This document shows, piece by piece, positions 35,040 through 45,211 of a stretch of DNA of 64,000 nucleotides. How positions within the stretch are numbered: the first letter of the stretch is position 1; every line of letters begins with the position of its first letter. Source of the DNA: Gammaproteobacteria bacterium (lineage in GTDB: Bacteria; Pseudomonadota; Gammaproteobacteria; Steroidobacterales; Foliamicaceae). The notes beneath the pieces are model-generated. The model saw only the letters and a program-made list of their open reading frames with translations, did not search any database and was not told where the DNA came from. The stretch covers positions 64,875 through 128,874 of the forward strand of contig VXSK01000020.1 of assembly GCA_009838035.1 (NCBI GenBank). Reading direction: 5' to 3'. A program made the position numbers and the translations under genes.

Positions 35040-36670
35040 GGTTCGTCTTCTCCCTTGTCGTTTCGGCGCCCTTCGGGCTGGCCCTGACGGATGAAATCCG
35101 CCGCCCGTTCCCCGATCATCATCGCGGTCGCGTTGGTGTTGCCGCTGGTCAGGCTGGGCATCACCGAAGCGTCGGCGACGCGCAGCCCGTCGACGCCGCG
35201 AACGGTCAGGTCGGACCGGGTGACCGCGAGTCTGTCCGTGCCCATTTTGCACGTGCCGACGGGGTGGTAGCCGAGAAAGGCGGTACGGCGCAGGTAGTCG
35301 CGCCAATCGTCGCCGCTTTGCACCTCGGGCCCGGGCAGCCGCTCGCCGATTCGGTAGGGCGCGAACGCCGGGCCGTTGAGTATTTCACGGACCTGCCGGC
35401 ACCCCGCGATCAGCCGGCCCATGTCGTCGTCGTCCAGCAGCGCGTGAGAGATGACCGGCGGCGCATCCGGGTCCGCGCTGCGCAGTCGTATGCTGCCCCG
35501 GGACCGGGGATGGGACACGTTGATCGCGGCGGAGATGGCCGGCCGGTCATAAGGGATCACGCCTTCTTCCGAGAAGCTGAAGGCATATGGGCCGAGCTGC
35601 ACCTGGATGTCGGGCCGCGGCTCGCTCGGAGCGGATCGGATGAAGGCCACTGCGTGGGGGTACGGACTGGTGGCGGGGCCGCGACCGAACAGCAGCCAGT
35701 TCAATCCGTGCAAGACGATCTTCCAGCTGTTGATCTCGGTGTTGTAGGTGGACACGTTCACGTCGATGCCCACCATGCCCTCGGGGTGCTCCTGGAGGTT
35801 CGCGCCGACGCCCGGGAGGTCTTTTACGATTTCGATGCCGGCGTCGCGCAGTTGCCCGGCCGGGCCGATCCCGGACAGCATCAGCAACTTGGGCGAGGCG
35901 ATCGCGCCGGCGCACAGAATCACCTCGCGGCCGGCTTCGGCGCGATGCATACGGCCGCCTCTTCGATACTCCACGCCCGCGCAGCGGCCGTTCTCGAACA
36001 GCAGCCGCCGGCACACGCTGTGCGTACGGATGGCGAGATTCCGGCGCCGGCGCACGGGATGCAGATAAGCCCTCGCAGCGTTGTAGCGGCGGCCGCGCTG
36101 CTGATTCACTTCGGTATAAGCCACGCCTTCCTGGGTGCGGCCGTTGTAGTCGTCGTTGAGCGTCAATCCCGACTCGACGGCGGCCTGCACGAAGATGTGC
36201 GCCAGCGGATGCGTTGTACGCAGCGCCGCGGTGCGGACCGGACCGGTGCGGCCCCGATAACGGTCGTCTCCGAGAGGCGTGGATTCCATGCGCCTGAAGA
36301 ACGGCAGCACGTCGGCATAAGCCCATCCGGGGCAGCCTTCCGCGGCCCAGCGGTCAAAGTCGTAGTCCGCGCCGCGCACGTACAGCATGCCGTTGATCGA
36401 ACTGCTGCCGCCCAGGGTCTTGCCGGCCGGCCACAGGTCTACGCGATCGTTGCGGCTGGGATCGGGCTCCGCCTGATAACACCAGTCGAGCCGGGGATTG
36501 CCGATGGCGCGGATGATCGCCGCCGGCATCCGGATATACAGCGAGCGGTCGTCCCCGCCGGCCTCCAGCAGCAATACCCGCGTGTCCGGGTCCGCGGACA
36601 GGCGGTTCGCAACGGCACAGCCCGCCGAACCGGCGCCCACGACGATGTAGTCCCAGGAACTGACGGACAA
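35033..36670 (-). CDS. GMC-family FAD oxidoreductase (choline dehydrogenase-like)
   Basis: The product has 545 residues. The FAD-binding motif is GAGSAGCAVANRLS near the N-terminus, with the first GMC signature in GKTLGGSSSINGMLYVRG and the second in GAIASPKLLMLSGIGP. The catalytic pair is visible in GYHPVGTCKMG and SGNTNATAMMIGE. There is no signal peptide, so it is cytoplasmic. It should oxidise an alcohol and pass electrons to a quinone or other acceptor. A repeat element lies 64 bases upstream of its start (36734-36841). Among GMC members the substrate cannot be told from sequence. Confidence 0.95.
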   Translation of the reverse strand: MSVSSWDYIVVGAGSAGCAVANRLSADPDTRVLLLEAGGDDRSLYIRMPAAIIRAIGNPRLDWCYQAEPDPSRNDRVDLWPAGKTLGGSSSINGMLYVRGADYDFDRWAAEGCPGWAYADVLPFFRRMESTPLGDDRYRGRTGPVRTAALRTTHPLAHIFVQAAVESGLTLNDDYNGRTQEGVAYTEVNQQRGRRYNAARAYLHPVRRRRNLAIRTHSVCRRLLFENGRCAGVEYRRGGRMHRAEAGREVILCAGAIASPKLLMLSGIGPAGQLRDAGIEIVKDLPGVGANLQEHPEGMVGIDVNVSTYNTEINSWKIVLHGLNWLLFGRGPATSPYPHAVAFIRSAPSEPRPDIQVQLGPYAFSFSEEGVIPYDRPAISAAINVSHPRSRGSIRLRSADPDAPPVISHALLDDDDMGRLIAGCRQVREILNGPAFAPYRIGERLPGPEVQSGDDWRDYLRRTAFLGYHPVGTCKMGTDRLAVTRSDLTVRGVDGLRVADASVMPSLTSGNTNATAMMIGERAADFIRQGQPEGRRNDKGEDEPW

Positions 36671-36733
36671 AACCTCGCTGCTGATTCAGAAAAGCGGATC
36701 ATACGAGACGCGGCCGCAACTCCGCTAACCCTC

Positions 36734-36841
36734 GGTTCCTCTTGCACACCGGTTCCGGGAACCGCCAGCGAGCACATCCCTGTGGGCTCGGCGTCGGCAT
36801 CCTGCCTCCGACGTTCCCGGAACCGGTGTGCAAGAGGAACC
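36734..36841 (-). repeat. Variable-arm hairpin element 1
   Basis: Perfect 29-bp inverted-repeat arms at 36734-36762 and 36813-36841 enclose a 50-base core. Read on the minus strand, the core contains two small hairpins, GGCA-GGA-TGCC and CACA-GGGA-TGTG. The core matches elements at 36865, 38237, 48893 and 61034, but the arms are unique. The GGA-bearing strand is the sense strand of the GMC gene, whose start lies 64 bases downstream. Confidence 0.9.
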
Positions 36842-36864
36842 TTTAGCAGGCGGCGCCGGCTAAA

Positions 36865-36964
36865 GCCCTTCGTTCGTCCCCCTCCTCGTAGGAGCGTTGG
36901 AGCAGGACAGCGAGAATCGAGCCAGGGATGGCGTCTCCAACGAGGAGGGGGACGAACGAAGGGC
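36865..36964 (+). repeat. Variable-arm hairpin element 2
   Basis: Perfect 24-bp arms at 36865-36888 and 36941-36964 enclose a 52-base core with the hairpin GCCA-GGGA-TGGC at 36921-36932 and a degenerate first hairpin around GCAGGACAGC. The left arm is pyrimidine-rich. The core is nearly identical to element 3 at 38237. It ends 44 bases before the permease start and is in the sense orientation for that gene. Confidence 0.9.
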
Positions 36965-37008
36965 GAGGAAGCACGCGAACGAAGGACTAATGGTCTATTC
37001 TTTGCAGA

Positions 37009-38217
37009 ATGTTCTTTCTTGACGTGCTGAGGCAGGCGCTGGAATCGATCGGCGCCAACCTGTTTCGCGCCCTGCTGACGATGCTGGGCATGATCATCGG
37101 CGTCGCGGCGGTGGTGACCATGGTTTCGCTGGGTACCGGCGCGCAGCGTGCGGTGGAGGAACAGATGGAGGCGCTGGGGGCCGACATCCTGGCGGTCACC
37201 AATTCCCAGCGGCGGTTCTGGGGCGTGTCGCTGGAGAACAGCAGTCTGGGCGTGGACGACGCCTCGGCGCTGCGAAGGGACGCGCGCCATCTTGAGCGAG
37301 TGGTGCCCAGGATCACTCAGCGCCTGCAGTTCGAGTTCGGCAACAGCAACACCCGCGTTGAGCTGATCGGATCCACCACCGAGTATCCCGAGCTGCACCG
37401 CTACGAAATTGCCGCCGGGAGGATGTTCGTTCCGCAGGAAGAGGAGGCGCGCCTGCGCGTGGCGGTGCTCGGAAGCGAGGTTCCCGGGAAGCTGGAAACC
37501 ACGGCGAGCGCGCTGCTGGGGCAGAGCGTGCTGTTGGGCGGGGTTCCGTTCACTGTGATCGGCGTCCTGGAGGAAACCGGCTCGGTCGGCATGCAGAATC
37601 CCAATGACGATGTGCTTGTGCCGCTGTCCACGGCGCAGTACCGGGTAACCGGCAGTGACCGGCTCGAAAGCATGGACGTGCAGATCCGCTCCGGCTCGGC
37701 AGTGGAGCAGGCGCTGGTGGACGTGGAGCGCATTCTGCGCCGCGAGCACCGGATCCGCCCTGGCGAGGACAACGATTTCGGGATCCTGGACCGCAAGCAG
37801 TTTCTGGAGGTTCGCGAGGAAACCACCCGTATCTTCGCCCTGCTGCTTCCGGCAATCGCGGGGGTCAGCCTGGTGGTGGGCGGAATCGGCATCATGAACA
37901 TCATGCTCGTGACGGTGGCAGAACGCACCCGCGAAATCGGCGTGCGCCGGGCGATAGGCGCGACCCGCGGCGCGATCATGTCGCAGATCCTGGTCGAATC
38001 CTCGCTGCTGTGCCTGCTCGGCGGCTTGCTGGGCGTGGCCGCCGGCTGGGGAGCCTCGAAACTGCTGGCGGAGTTCTTCAACTGGCAGACCGTGGTGGCG
38101 GCGGAATCGATCGGGGTCGGACTGGGCTGCAGCCTGCTGATCGGCATCGTCTTCGGCCTGTGGCCCGCCCGCCGCGCCTCAACGCTGGACCCCATCGAAG
38201 CCCTGCGCCACGAATAA
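37009..38217 (+). CDS. MacB-type ABC transporter permease, orphan
   Basis: The product has 402 residues. It has the MacB layout: one N-terminal helix (about 20-40, LLTMLGMIIGVAAVVTM), a large periplasmic domain (about 50-270) and three C-terminal helices of the FtsX fold with the signature REIGVRRAIGATR. Usually this subunit is encoded with an ATPase and a membrane-fusion protein; neither is present on either side here. It is flanked instead by two hairpin elements with almost the same core (36865 and 38237). It would work with an ATPase encoded elsewhere. Substrates of this family range from peptides to macrolides and lipoproteins. Confidence 0.92.
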   Translation: MFFLDVLRQALESIGANLFRALLTMLGMIIGVAAVVTMVSLGTGAQRAVEEQMEALGADILAVTNSQRRFWGVSLENSSLGVDDASALRRDARHLERVVPRITQRLQFEFGNSNTRVELIGSTTEYPELHRYEIAAGRMFVPQEEEARLRVAVLGSEVPGKLETTASALLGQSVLLGGVPFTVIGVLEETGSVGMQNPNDDVLVPLSTAQYRVTGSDRLESMDVQIRSGSAVEQALVDVERILRREHRIRPGEDNDFGILDRKQFLEVREETTRIFALLLPAIAGVSLVVGGIGIMNIMLVTVAERTREIGVRRAIGATRGAIMSQILVESSLLCLLGGLLGVAAGWGASKLLAEFFNWQTVVAAESIGVGLGCSLLIGIVFGLWPARRASTLDPIEALRHE

Positions 38218-38236
38218 TCGGACAGCCGCTGCGGAA

Positions 38237-38334
38237 GCCTTTTTCCTGCCCGTCCCGTCAGGGAGCGTTGGAGCAGGGACAGCGAGAATCGAGCCAGGAT
38301 GGCGTCTCCCGGACGGGACGGGCAGGAAAAAGGC
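38237..38334 (+). repeat. Variable-arm hairpin element 3
   Basis: Perfect 23-bp arms at 38237-38259 and 38312-38334 enclose a 52-base core almost identical to that of element 2, with the hairpin GCCA-GGA-TGGC at 38293-38303. The arms share no sequence with those of the other elements. It starts 19 bases after the permease stop, in sense orientation to it, and lies before the end of the convergent MFS gene, so it may also act as a terminator. Confidence 0.9.
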
Positions 38335-38378
38335 GAGGGCCGCACGAACGTAACTTGACTCGCCCTTTGCGGGCCTCG

Positions 38379-39599
38379 TCAGGACGCGCCGGCAACCTCT
38401 GGATTGGGGATTCGCGGCATCCAGAGCAGGGTGGCCAGTCCCAGCACCGCCGCCACCCCGCCCCAGTACACGGTGGCCGTGGTCAAACCGATCGACTGGG
38501 CCCAACCTCCGAGCGCCGCGCTGCCCAGCGCCACGCCGCCGAAAGCAACGACGCTCCACAAGCTCATGACGCGCCCCCGGTATTTTTCCTCGACCACCGC
38601 CTGGGTGAGCGTTTGCGATCCCACGCCGCAAATGGTCAGGGCGCATCCGAAGAACGGCAGTTGCAGCATGGCGAGCCAGAAATTGCCGGTAAAGCCGAAG
38701 GCAACGATCAGCAGGCCGGCCAGCGCCACGCAAATGGCGGCCGATGTGCGAAGCTGCTTCAGGTCCTTGTTCCGGGCCACCCAGAAGCCACCCGCTACCG
38801 CCCCCACGCCGAAAGAGGAAATCAGCAGTGACATTCCGTCGCTGCCCCGTTGAAAGACTTCGTCGGCGTACGGCGCCATGAGCTCGAACAGCGCCCGTCC
38901 GAAGGTGGCGCCAATCAACACGAGAACAAGGTAGTAGCGGATTGCGGGATGGCGCAGGGTGTAACTGACGCCGTCGCGCAGCAGGCGGGCCAGTCCGATC
39001 TGCCGTTCCAGTTCGCGCGCCACCGGCTGCAGCTTCAGGTCCCAGAGCACCCATGCCATGCCGAGAAAGGTGGCGGTGCTGATCGCGAACGCCGGCGCCA
39101 GACCGAAAAACTTGATGATGTAGCCGCCGAGCACCGGGCCGATGACGCGCGCGACGTTGAAACTCACCGCGCCCAGTCCCACGGCGCTGGCGAGTTGCAT
39201 GGACGGCACCAGGTTGGCCATCAGGGCTAGGCGCATGGGCGTATAGCCGCCGCTGAACACGCCGAAGGACAGCGCGAGCAGGAACAGCGCGGCCGGCGTC
39301 ATGAGGCCGAGGGCCGACAGGGCGAACAGGCCGGCAGTGACGCCGATGTTGAGCACGTTGAAGGTCTGCGCCGCCCTGCGCCGGTCCCAGCGGTCGGCGT
39401 ATGCGCCGAATACCGGTCCCAGCACGGCCACCGGGAAATACGCCGCAAACGCCACCGCCGCGACGAAAAACTCCGACTCGGTCAGCTGCCAGGCCTGCCA
39501 TCCCAGCGACAGCCGCAGGATCCACAGGCCATGCGTGGTGATGGTGCTGCCGATCAGGAAACGGCGATAGGCGGGCGTTGATAATGCGGAGCTGGACAT
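38379..39599 (-). CDS. MFS transporter (EntS/DHA3-like)
   Basis: The product has 406 residues with about 12 hydrophobic helices. The loop motif GAYADRWDRRRAAQ between helices 2 and 3 is the MFS signature, and the overall pattern is like the DHA3/EntS group of proton-driven exporters. I take the start at 39599 (MSSSALSTPAYRRFLIG), since the open frame upstream is not membrane-like and reads into the divergent metF region. Substrate unknown. It is divergent from metF with 128 bases between. Confidence 0.9.
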   Translation of the reverse strand: MSSSALSTPAYRRFLIGSTITTHGLWILRLSLGWQAWQLTESEFFVAAVAFAAYFPVAVLGPVFGAYADRWDRRRAAQTFNVLNIGVTAGLFALSALGLMTPAALFLLALSFGVFSGGYTPMRLALMANLVPSMQLASAVGLGAVSFNVARVIGPVLGGYIIKFFGLAPAFAISTATFLGMAWVLWDLKLQPVARELERQIGLARLLRDGVSYTLRHPAIRYYLVLVLIGATFGRALFELMAPYADEVFQRGSDGMSLLISSFGVGAVAGGFWVARNKDLKQLRTSAAICVALAGLLIVAFGFTGNFWLAMLQLPFFGCALTICGVGSQTLTQAVVEEKYRGRVMSLWSVVAFGGVALGSAALGGWAQSIGLTTATVYWGGVAAVLGLATLLWMPRIPNPEVAGAS

Positions 39600-39727
39600 G
39601 CCGGGGGGCCGATTACCTGGCGGAGTTCGCGGCGTGAAGTGGGCCGCGATGGATAGCCGCCGGGCCAAATGGGCGAGCGAGTGAGTATGATGCGCGCAGC
39701 GTGAATTGTCCACGCCGAACCAAGCCC

Positions 39728-40594
39728 ATGAGCCCACCCGCCAAAATTTCGCTGGAGTTCTTTCCGCCACGCACGGACGAACTGACCGCAATGCTGGAAG
39801 CCTCGCTGAAGCGCCTGTTGCCGTACGGTCCGCTGTACTGCACGGTTTCCTATGGCGCGGGCGGTTCGACGCGGGCAGGTACGGCGCGCTGGGTGCGGCG
39901 GATCCGCCAGGACTTCGGCATCGATTGCGCACCCCATCTAACCCACGTCTCGCACACCCGCGACGAGGTGCGGGAGATCGTGCGGGGCTACGTCGCGCAG
40001 GGCGTGCGGAGGATGATCGCGTTGCGCGGAGACATCCCTGCGGACGGTATTCCGGACGAAGTGCGCAAACGTGGCTATTCCTCGACGGTGGAGTTGATCG
40101 CCGACCTGAGGGCCGAGGGGATTAACGAGGTCATGGTAGGCACGCACCCAGAGCACGGCGGTGGCGACAGCGCCAGTTTGCGCCGGCACCTGGAGTTCGT
40201 GAAGCAGAAGCTCGACGCCGGCGCCACGCTGGCCATCACCCAGTTCTTCCTCGATAACCACAGGTACTATCGGCTGCGCGATGTTTTCGCGGGAGCGGGC
40301 ATGGAGCACCTGCTGGCGCCCGGCATCATGCCCCTGCATAACTACAGGCAAGTGTTTTCGTTTGCCGGCAAGACCCACGTGGAGGTTCCGGCCGCGCTGC
40401 GCGAGCGTTTTCAACAGGCCGGGGAGGATCCCGACGCGGTCAGGCAAATCGCCGAGGGTTTCTCGCTGGACCAGGTTCGGGACCTTGCGGAGAATGGCGT
40501 GGAGCGTTTTCACATCTACACGATGAATCGGGCGCCGTTGACCGCGGCCATCTGCGAGGCGCTGGGATCGAGCGCCCCGGGTCCGCAGTCGTGA
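39728..40594 (+). CDS. metF: 5,10-methylenetetrahydrofolate reductase
   Basis: The product has 288 residues. The enzyme reduces methylene-THF to methyl-THF with FAD, supplying methyl groups to MetH. Family signatures are LEFFPPR at the start, [15 protein letters not shown] and [13 protein letters not shown] prefer the ATG at 39728; a GTG at 39701 is possible. The stop overlaps the metH start by four bases (GTGA), so the enzyme and its user are translationally coupled. No SAM or SAH riboswitch was recognised upstream. Confidence 0.96.
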   Translation: MSPPAKISLEFFPPRTDELTAMLEASLKRLLPYGPLYCTVSYGAGGSTRAGTARWVRRIRQDFGIDCAPHLTHVSHTRDEVREIVRGYVAQGVRRMIALRGDIPADGIPDEVRKRGYSSTVELIADLRAEGINEVMVGTHPEHGGGDSASLRRHLEFVKQKLDAGATLAITQFFLDNHRYYRLRDVFAGAGMEHLLAPGIMPLHNYRQVFSFAGKTHVEVPAALRERFQQAGEDPDAVRQIAEGFSLDQVRDLAENGVERFHIYTMNRAPLTAAICEALGSSAPGPQS

Positions 40595-43500
40595 ACAGTC
40601 CGTCGGCCCGGGCCGAGGCCCTGGGCGAACTGATCCGCACCCGAATCGTTTTCATCGACGGTGCGATGGGCACGCTTGCCCAGACCCTGGATCTTTCTGA
40701 GGAGCAATACCGGGGTCGGGAGTTTGCCGACTGGCCCCAGGTGCTGAAGGGCAACCACGACCTGCTGTGCCTGACCCAGCCGCATTTCGTGCGTGAGATC
40801 CACGACTCTTATCTCGAGGCCGGGGCCGACATCCTGACCACCAACAGCTTTACCGCCAATGCGCCATCGCAGGCGGACTACGGCCTTGAGGACCGGGTAG
40901 CCGACATCAACCGCGCATCGGCGAAGATCGCCCGCGAGGCCGCGGACGCGGCCCAGCAGCGCGACGGGCGGCCCTATTTCGTGGCCGGCAGCCTGGGGCC
41001 CACCAACCGGACCGCATCGCTGTCGCCGCGCGTGGAGGACCCCGGCTACCGGGCCACCGATTTCGACCAGCTCGCGGCCACCTATGAGATCGCCACCCGG
41101 GCGCTGATGGAAGGCGGCGCCGACCTGCTGCTGATCGAGACCATTTTCGATACCCTCAACGCCAAGGCGGCGTTGTACGCTATCGCGCGCGCCGGCGACA
41201 GTCTGGGGCGCACCTTGCCCGTAATCGTTTCCGGCACGATTACCGACGCTTCGGGCCGGACGCTGTCGGGCCAGACCGTGGAAGCCTTCTACAACTCCAT
41301 CCGGCATGCGCCCATGACCGCCATCGGCCTGAACTGCTCGCTGGGCGCGACCGAGCTGCATCCGCACATGCGCGAACTGTCGCGGGTCGCCGAATTGCCC
41401 GTGAGCGTCCACCCCAACGCCGGTTTGCCCAACGAACTGGGCGAATACACCGAGTCGCCGGAGGAGATGGCGGCCACGCTGGAAGCGATGGCGAGGGAGG
41501 GGCTGCTGAATCTGGCCGGCGGCTGCTGCGGCACGACGCCGGAGCACATCCGGGCGATGCGCGAGGCGCTGGCCGGTATCGGCCCGCGCACCCCGCCCGC
41601 GCCGCCGCCGATCACCAGGCTGGCCGGGCTGCAGCCGCTGAACATCGACGACAGCACCGGCTTCGTTCACGTGGGGGAGCGCACCAACGTTACCGGTTCG
41701 GCGATCTTCCGGCGGCTCATCGAGGCGGACGACTACTCCGCCGCGGTGGAGGTGGCGCGCCAGCAGGTCGAGGCCGGCGCCAACCTGCTGGACGTGAACA
41801 TGGACGAAGGGCTGCTCGATTCCGAGGCCGCGATGCGCCGCTACGTCAACCTGCTGGCTGCCGAGCCCGACATCTCGCGGGCGCCCGTCATGATCGACTC
41901 GTCGCGTTTCGAGGTGCTGGTTGCCGGCCTGAAATGCCTGCAGGGCAAGGGCGTGGCCAATTCCATCAGTCTCAAGAACGGCGAGGAGGAATTCCTTGAG
42001 CAGGCGCGCGAGATCCGGCGCCTGGGCGCGGCCGTGATCGTCATGGCTTTCGACGAGCAGGGCCAGGCCGAGAGCGTCGATGAGCGGGTCGCGATCGCCG
42101 AGCGCAGTTTCCGGCTGCTCGTGGAAGAGGCTGGTTTTCCGCCGGAAGACATCATCTTCGACCTGAACATTTTCGCCGTCGCCACGGGTATCGAGGAGCA
42201 CGACGACTACGGCCGCGCTTTCATCGAGGCCACCGGCCGGGTGCGCGAGCGGCTGCCCGGCGTGCATGCCAGCGGCGGGGTCAGCAACCTGTCGTTCTCG
42301 TTCCGCGGCAACAATGCGGTGCGCGAGGCGATGCACTCGGTGTTCCTGTATCACGCCATCGCCGGGGGCATGGACTTCGGGATCGTCAACGCCGGCCAGC
42401 TGGGCGTGTACGAGGACATCCCCAAGCGGCTGCGCGACACGGTGGAGGACGTGATCCTCAATCGCAACCCGGGCGCGGGCGAGCGGCTGCTGCAACTGGC
42501 GCAGGAATACCAGGGGCGGGGAGCGCGGCAGGACCGCGACGAACAGGAGTGGCGCGCTCTGCCGCTGGCGGAGCGATTGAGCCATGCGCTGGTGCACGGG
42601 CTGGACGCCCACGTGGTGGAGGACACCGAGGCCGCCCGGCAGGGCAGCGAACGGGCGCTGGACGTGATCGAGGGCCCGCTGATGGACGGCATGAACATCG
42701 TGGGCGACCTGTTCGCCACCGGCAGGATGTTCCTGCCGCAGGTGGTCAAGTCGGCCCGGGTCATGAAGAAGGCCGTGGCCCATCTCATCCCCTTTATCGA
42801 ACAGGAGGGCAGCGGCGTGTCCAGCCGCGGGCGCCTGGTGGTCGCGACGGTCAAGGGCGACGTGCACGACATCGGGAAGAACATCGTGGGCGTGGTGCTG
42901 CAGTGCAACGGCTATGAGGTCATCGACCTCGGCGTAATGACGCCCTGCGAGGAGATCCTGGACACCGCCGTCAGGGAAAAGGCCGACTACGTCGGTCTGT
43001 CCGGCCTGATCACGCCTTCGCTCAACGAGATGGTGCACGTGGCCGGCGAGATGCAGCGTCGCGGCATGGACCTGCCGTTATTGATCGGCGGCGCCACCAC
43101 CTCGCCGCGGCATACGGCGCTGAAGATCGATCCGGCCTACGAGGGCGGCGTGGTGTATGTGAAGGACGCGTCCCGGGCGGTGGGGGTGCTGAGTGAACTG
43201 AGCGGCGCCGGGCGCGACGCGTACCTGCGCGGCGTCGCCCGCGACCTGAAACGCCGCCGGGAGCAGCCGGCCGGCAAGCGCCGGCGCGAGGACCTGCTCA
43301 GCCTTGAGGAGACGCGGGGCAATCGGCTCGAGATCGACTGGGGCGCGGAACCTCCGGTCGAGCCCGCGCGCACCGGCGTTGTCGAACCGCAGTCGCCGAC
43401 GCTGGAGGACCTATACGGCTACATCGACTGGCAGCCCTATTTCGCAGCCTGGGAGATGCACGGGAAATTCCCCCAGCTTCTGGATGATCCGAAGAAGGGC

Positions 43501-44280
43501 AAGGCCGCGAGCGAACTCTGGGACGACCTGCACCGCTCGCTGATCGAACCCATCAGGGCCGGGGAGATCGAATTCCCGTCGGCGGGCGTTGCCGGAATTT
43601 TCCCGGCCGCTTCCCACGGAGACGACATCGTGTTGTTCGAGGACGAATCACGGGCAACGGAACTGGGGCGCATTCACGGCCTGCGCGAGCAGCGGCGAAT
43701 GCCGCCGGGCAGGGCCAATACCGCGCTGGCCGACTTCGTCGCCCCGCCCACTGCGGGCGGCGACTGGGTCGGGATGTTCGCGGTCACCGCCGGGGGCAAT
43801 CTGGACGAGACCATAGCGAAGCTGGCCCGCGGCAGGGATGTGGCCGACGACTACGGCGCCATCCAGCTCAAGGCGCTGGCCGACCGGGCAGCCGAAGCGT
43901 TCGCGGAGTATCTGCACGAGAAGGTGCGCAGGGAGTTGTGGGGATACGCGAGCGACGAGTCGTTCAGCAACGAGGACCTGATTGCCGAACGCTACCGGGG
44001 CATTCGTCCCGCGCCGGGTTACCCGGGTTGTCCGGACCACAGCGAGAAGGAACTGATCTGGCGCCTGCTGGACGTCGAGCGGCGCATCGGCGCGCGCCTG
44101 ACCGAGTCGTACGCGATGTGGCCGGCCGCCACGGTGTCGGGCTACTACTTCGCCCATCCCCGGTCCCGCTACCCGAATATCGGACTGATCGGAGACGATC
44201 AGCTCGCCGACTACGCCCGGCGGAAGAAGATCACGCTTGACGAAGCGCGCCTCTGGCTGGCGCCCAATCTCGCCGACTAA
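40591..44280 (+). CDS. metH: Cobalamin-dependent methionine synthase
   Basis: The product has 1229 residues, full length. Modules in order: homocysteine-binding with zinc ligands (NCS and GGCCG) at about 1-330, pterin-binding ([11 protein letters not shown]) at about 355-620, cobalamin cap and Rossmann domains with the cobalt-ligand motif DVHDIG (His759), and the SAM-activation domain (about 930-1229, [15 protein letters not shown]). The enzyme transfers the methyl group from methyl-THF to homocysteine through B12. Start is GTG at 40591. Having all modules on one chain, it needs no separate activation protein except a reductase. The stop overlaps the end of prmC on the other strand by four bases. 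Confidence 0.98.
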   Translation: MNSPSARAEALGELIRTRIVFIDGAMGTLAQTLDLSEEQYRGREFADWPQVLKGNHDLLCLTQPHFVREIHDSYLEAGADILTTNSFTANAPSQADYGLEDRVADINRASAKIAREAADAAQQRDGRPYFVAGSLGPTNRTASLSPRVEDPGYRATDFDQLAATYEIATRALMEGGADLLLIETIFDTLNAKAALYAIARAGDSLGRTLPVIVSGTITDASGRTLSGQTVEAFYNSIRHAPMTAIGLNCSLGATELHPHMRELSRVAELPVSVHPNAGLPNELGEYTESPEEMAATLEAMAREGLLNLAGGCCGTTPEHIRAMREALAGIGPRTPPAPPPITRLAGLQPLNIDDSTGFVHVGERTNVTGSAIFRRLIEADDYSAAVEVARQQVEAGANLLDVNMDEGLLDSEAAMRRYVNLLAAEPDISRAPVMIDSSRFEVLVAGLKCLQGKGVANSISLKNGEEEFLEQAREIRRLGAAVIVMAFDEQGQAESVDERVAIAERSFRLLVEEAGFPPEDIIFDLNIFAVATGIEEHDDYGRAFIEATGRVRERLPGVHASGGVSNLSFSFRGNNAVREAMHSVFLYHAIAGGMDFGIVNAGQLGVYEDIPKRLRDTVEDVILNRNPGAGERLLQLAQEYQGRGARQDRDEQEWRALPLAERLSHALVHGLDAHVVEDTEAARQGSERALDVIEGPLMDGMNIVGDLFATGRMFLPQVVKSARVMKKAVAHLIPFIEQEGSGVSSRGRLVVATVKGDVHDIGKNIVGVVLQCNGYEVIDLGVMTPCEEILDTAVREKADYVGLSGLITPSLNEMVHVAGEMQRRGMDLPLLIGGATTSPRHTALKIDPAYEGGVVYVKDASRAVGVLSELSGAGRDAYLRGVARDLKRRREQPAGKRRREDLLSLEETRGNRLEIDWGAEPPVEPARTGVVEPQSPTLEDLYGYIDWQPYFAAWEMHGKFPQLLDDPKKGKAASELWDDLHRSLIEPIRAGEIEFPSAGVAGIFPAASHGDDIVLFEDESRATELGRIHGLREQRRMPPGRANTALADFVAPPTAGGDWVGMFAVTAGGNLDETIAKLARGRDVADDYGAIQLKALADRAAEAFAEYLHEKVRRELWGYASDESFSNEDLIAERYRGIRPAPGYPGCPDHSEKELIWRLLDVERRIGARLTESYAMWPAATVSGYYFAHPRSRYPNIGLIGDDQLADYARRKKITLDEARLWLAPNLAD

Positions 44281-45119
44281 ATCCGGGCTGAGGTTACGCG
44301 CTCATGGCCCGCCAGGTCGCGATGCGTGACCGGCGGTCCAAGTCCGGCGTGGCGCATCAGTGAGCGGACCGGCGCGCCCTGGTCCGCGCCGTGCTCAACC
44401 ACCAGCATTCCTCCGCGGTTGAGGTGCGGCGGCGCGCCGGAAATGACCAGGCGCAGTTCCCGCAGGCCGTCCGGACCGCCATCCAGCGCCGCACGCGGTT
44501 CAAAGCACAGCGGCGGGTCGCCGCACAGGGCCGACTCCACGTACGGCGGATTGCAGGCGATGGCGTCGAAGCGCCGGCCCTCCAGCGGACCGTACCACGG
44601 GCCCTGAACGAAGCGCACCCGGCCCGGCGCCAGCCCGGCGGCGTTACGCTGCGCGACGGCAAGCGCAAGGCGGGAACTGTCGGTGGCGACGAATTGCGAT
44701 TCAGGCAGGGTCCGGGCCAGTACGACAGCAACCGCGCCGCACCCCGTCCCCAGTTCCAGTATTCGTGGAATCCCGTCGGCCGAACTGACCCCGTCGCGGA
44801 TGACGTCCACCAGCAACTCGGTCTCCGGCCGAGGCACCAGCACGTCGCGGCTGATCTCGAATTCCAGCGAATAAAACTCCCGGCGACCGATGATCTGCGC
44901 CAAGGGCCTTCCGGCGCCGCGTTCGGCCAGCAGTGCTTCGAATTGCTGCACGGCCCCGCTTTGCGACTCTTCCGCCGTGCGCGCGTAAAGCGCGGTGCGG
45001 TCCACGCCCAGCGCATGCGCCAGCAGCAACTCGCAATCCAGCCGCGCACTGTCGCTGACGCTCTTAAGCCGCCTTGTCCCCTCCCTCAACAGGGAACCCA
45101 GACTTCGCACCGCCGCCAT
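44277..45119 (-). CDS. prmC: Release-factor glutamine methyltransferase
   Basis: The product has 280 residues. PrmC (HemK) methylates the glutamine of the GGQ motif in release factors. The N-terminal helical domain (about 1-90) is followed by the SAM-binding motif [13 protein letters not shown] and the active-site motif NPPY. In many gammaproteobacteria prmC follows prfA; here prfA is 9 kb away at 54424 and prmC sits tail-to-tail with metH. It is divergent from the cystathionine enzyme gene at 45212. Confidence 0.96.
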   Translation of the reverse strand: MAAVRSLGSLLREGTRRLKSVSDSARLDCELLLAHALGVDRTALYARTAEESQSGAVQQFEALLAERGAGRPLAQIIGRREFYSLEFEISRDVLVPRPETELLVDVIRDGVSSADGIPRILELGTGCGAVAVVLARTLPESQFVATDSSRLALAVAQRNAAGLAPGRVRFVQGPWYGPLEGRRFDAIACNPPYVESALCGDPPLCFEPRAALDGGPDGLRELRLVISGAPPHLNRGGMLVVEHGADQGAPVRSLMRHAGLGPPVTHRDLAGHERVTSARI

Positions 45120-45211
45120 CGCCCTATTGTCCCCGACCTGTTGCCGTGACGCGTCACGAGTATTGTGTTCTCGGCGCTTCCCGCCATAATGCGCCTTCAG
45201 GATTCAGCACC

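Larger units (their letters stand above)
36671..37008. other. Divergent intergenic region filled by two hairpin elements
   Basis: This is the only gene-free stretch above 300 bases. It separates the GMC gene (minus) from the permease gene (plus). It holds two variable-arm hairpin elements in opposite orientation (36734-36841 and 36865-36964), joined by a short palindrome CTTTAGC / GCTAAAG at 36841-36865. Promoters for both genes must lie in the remaining 60-odd bases on each side or inside the elements. I see no convincing consensus promoter. Confidence 0.7.

Noticed and set aside
36734-38334. CRISPR array or composite transposon
   Set aside because: Copies are few, widely spaced and not separated by uniform spacers. 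No cas gene, transposase or clear target-site duplication was seen.
39600-39727. SAM or SAH riboswitch before metF
   Set aside because: No recognisable riboswitch core was found in this 128-base region; only a short GC-rich hairpin is present.
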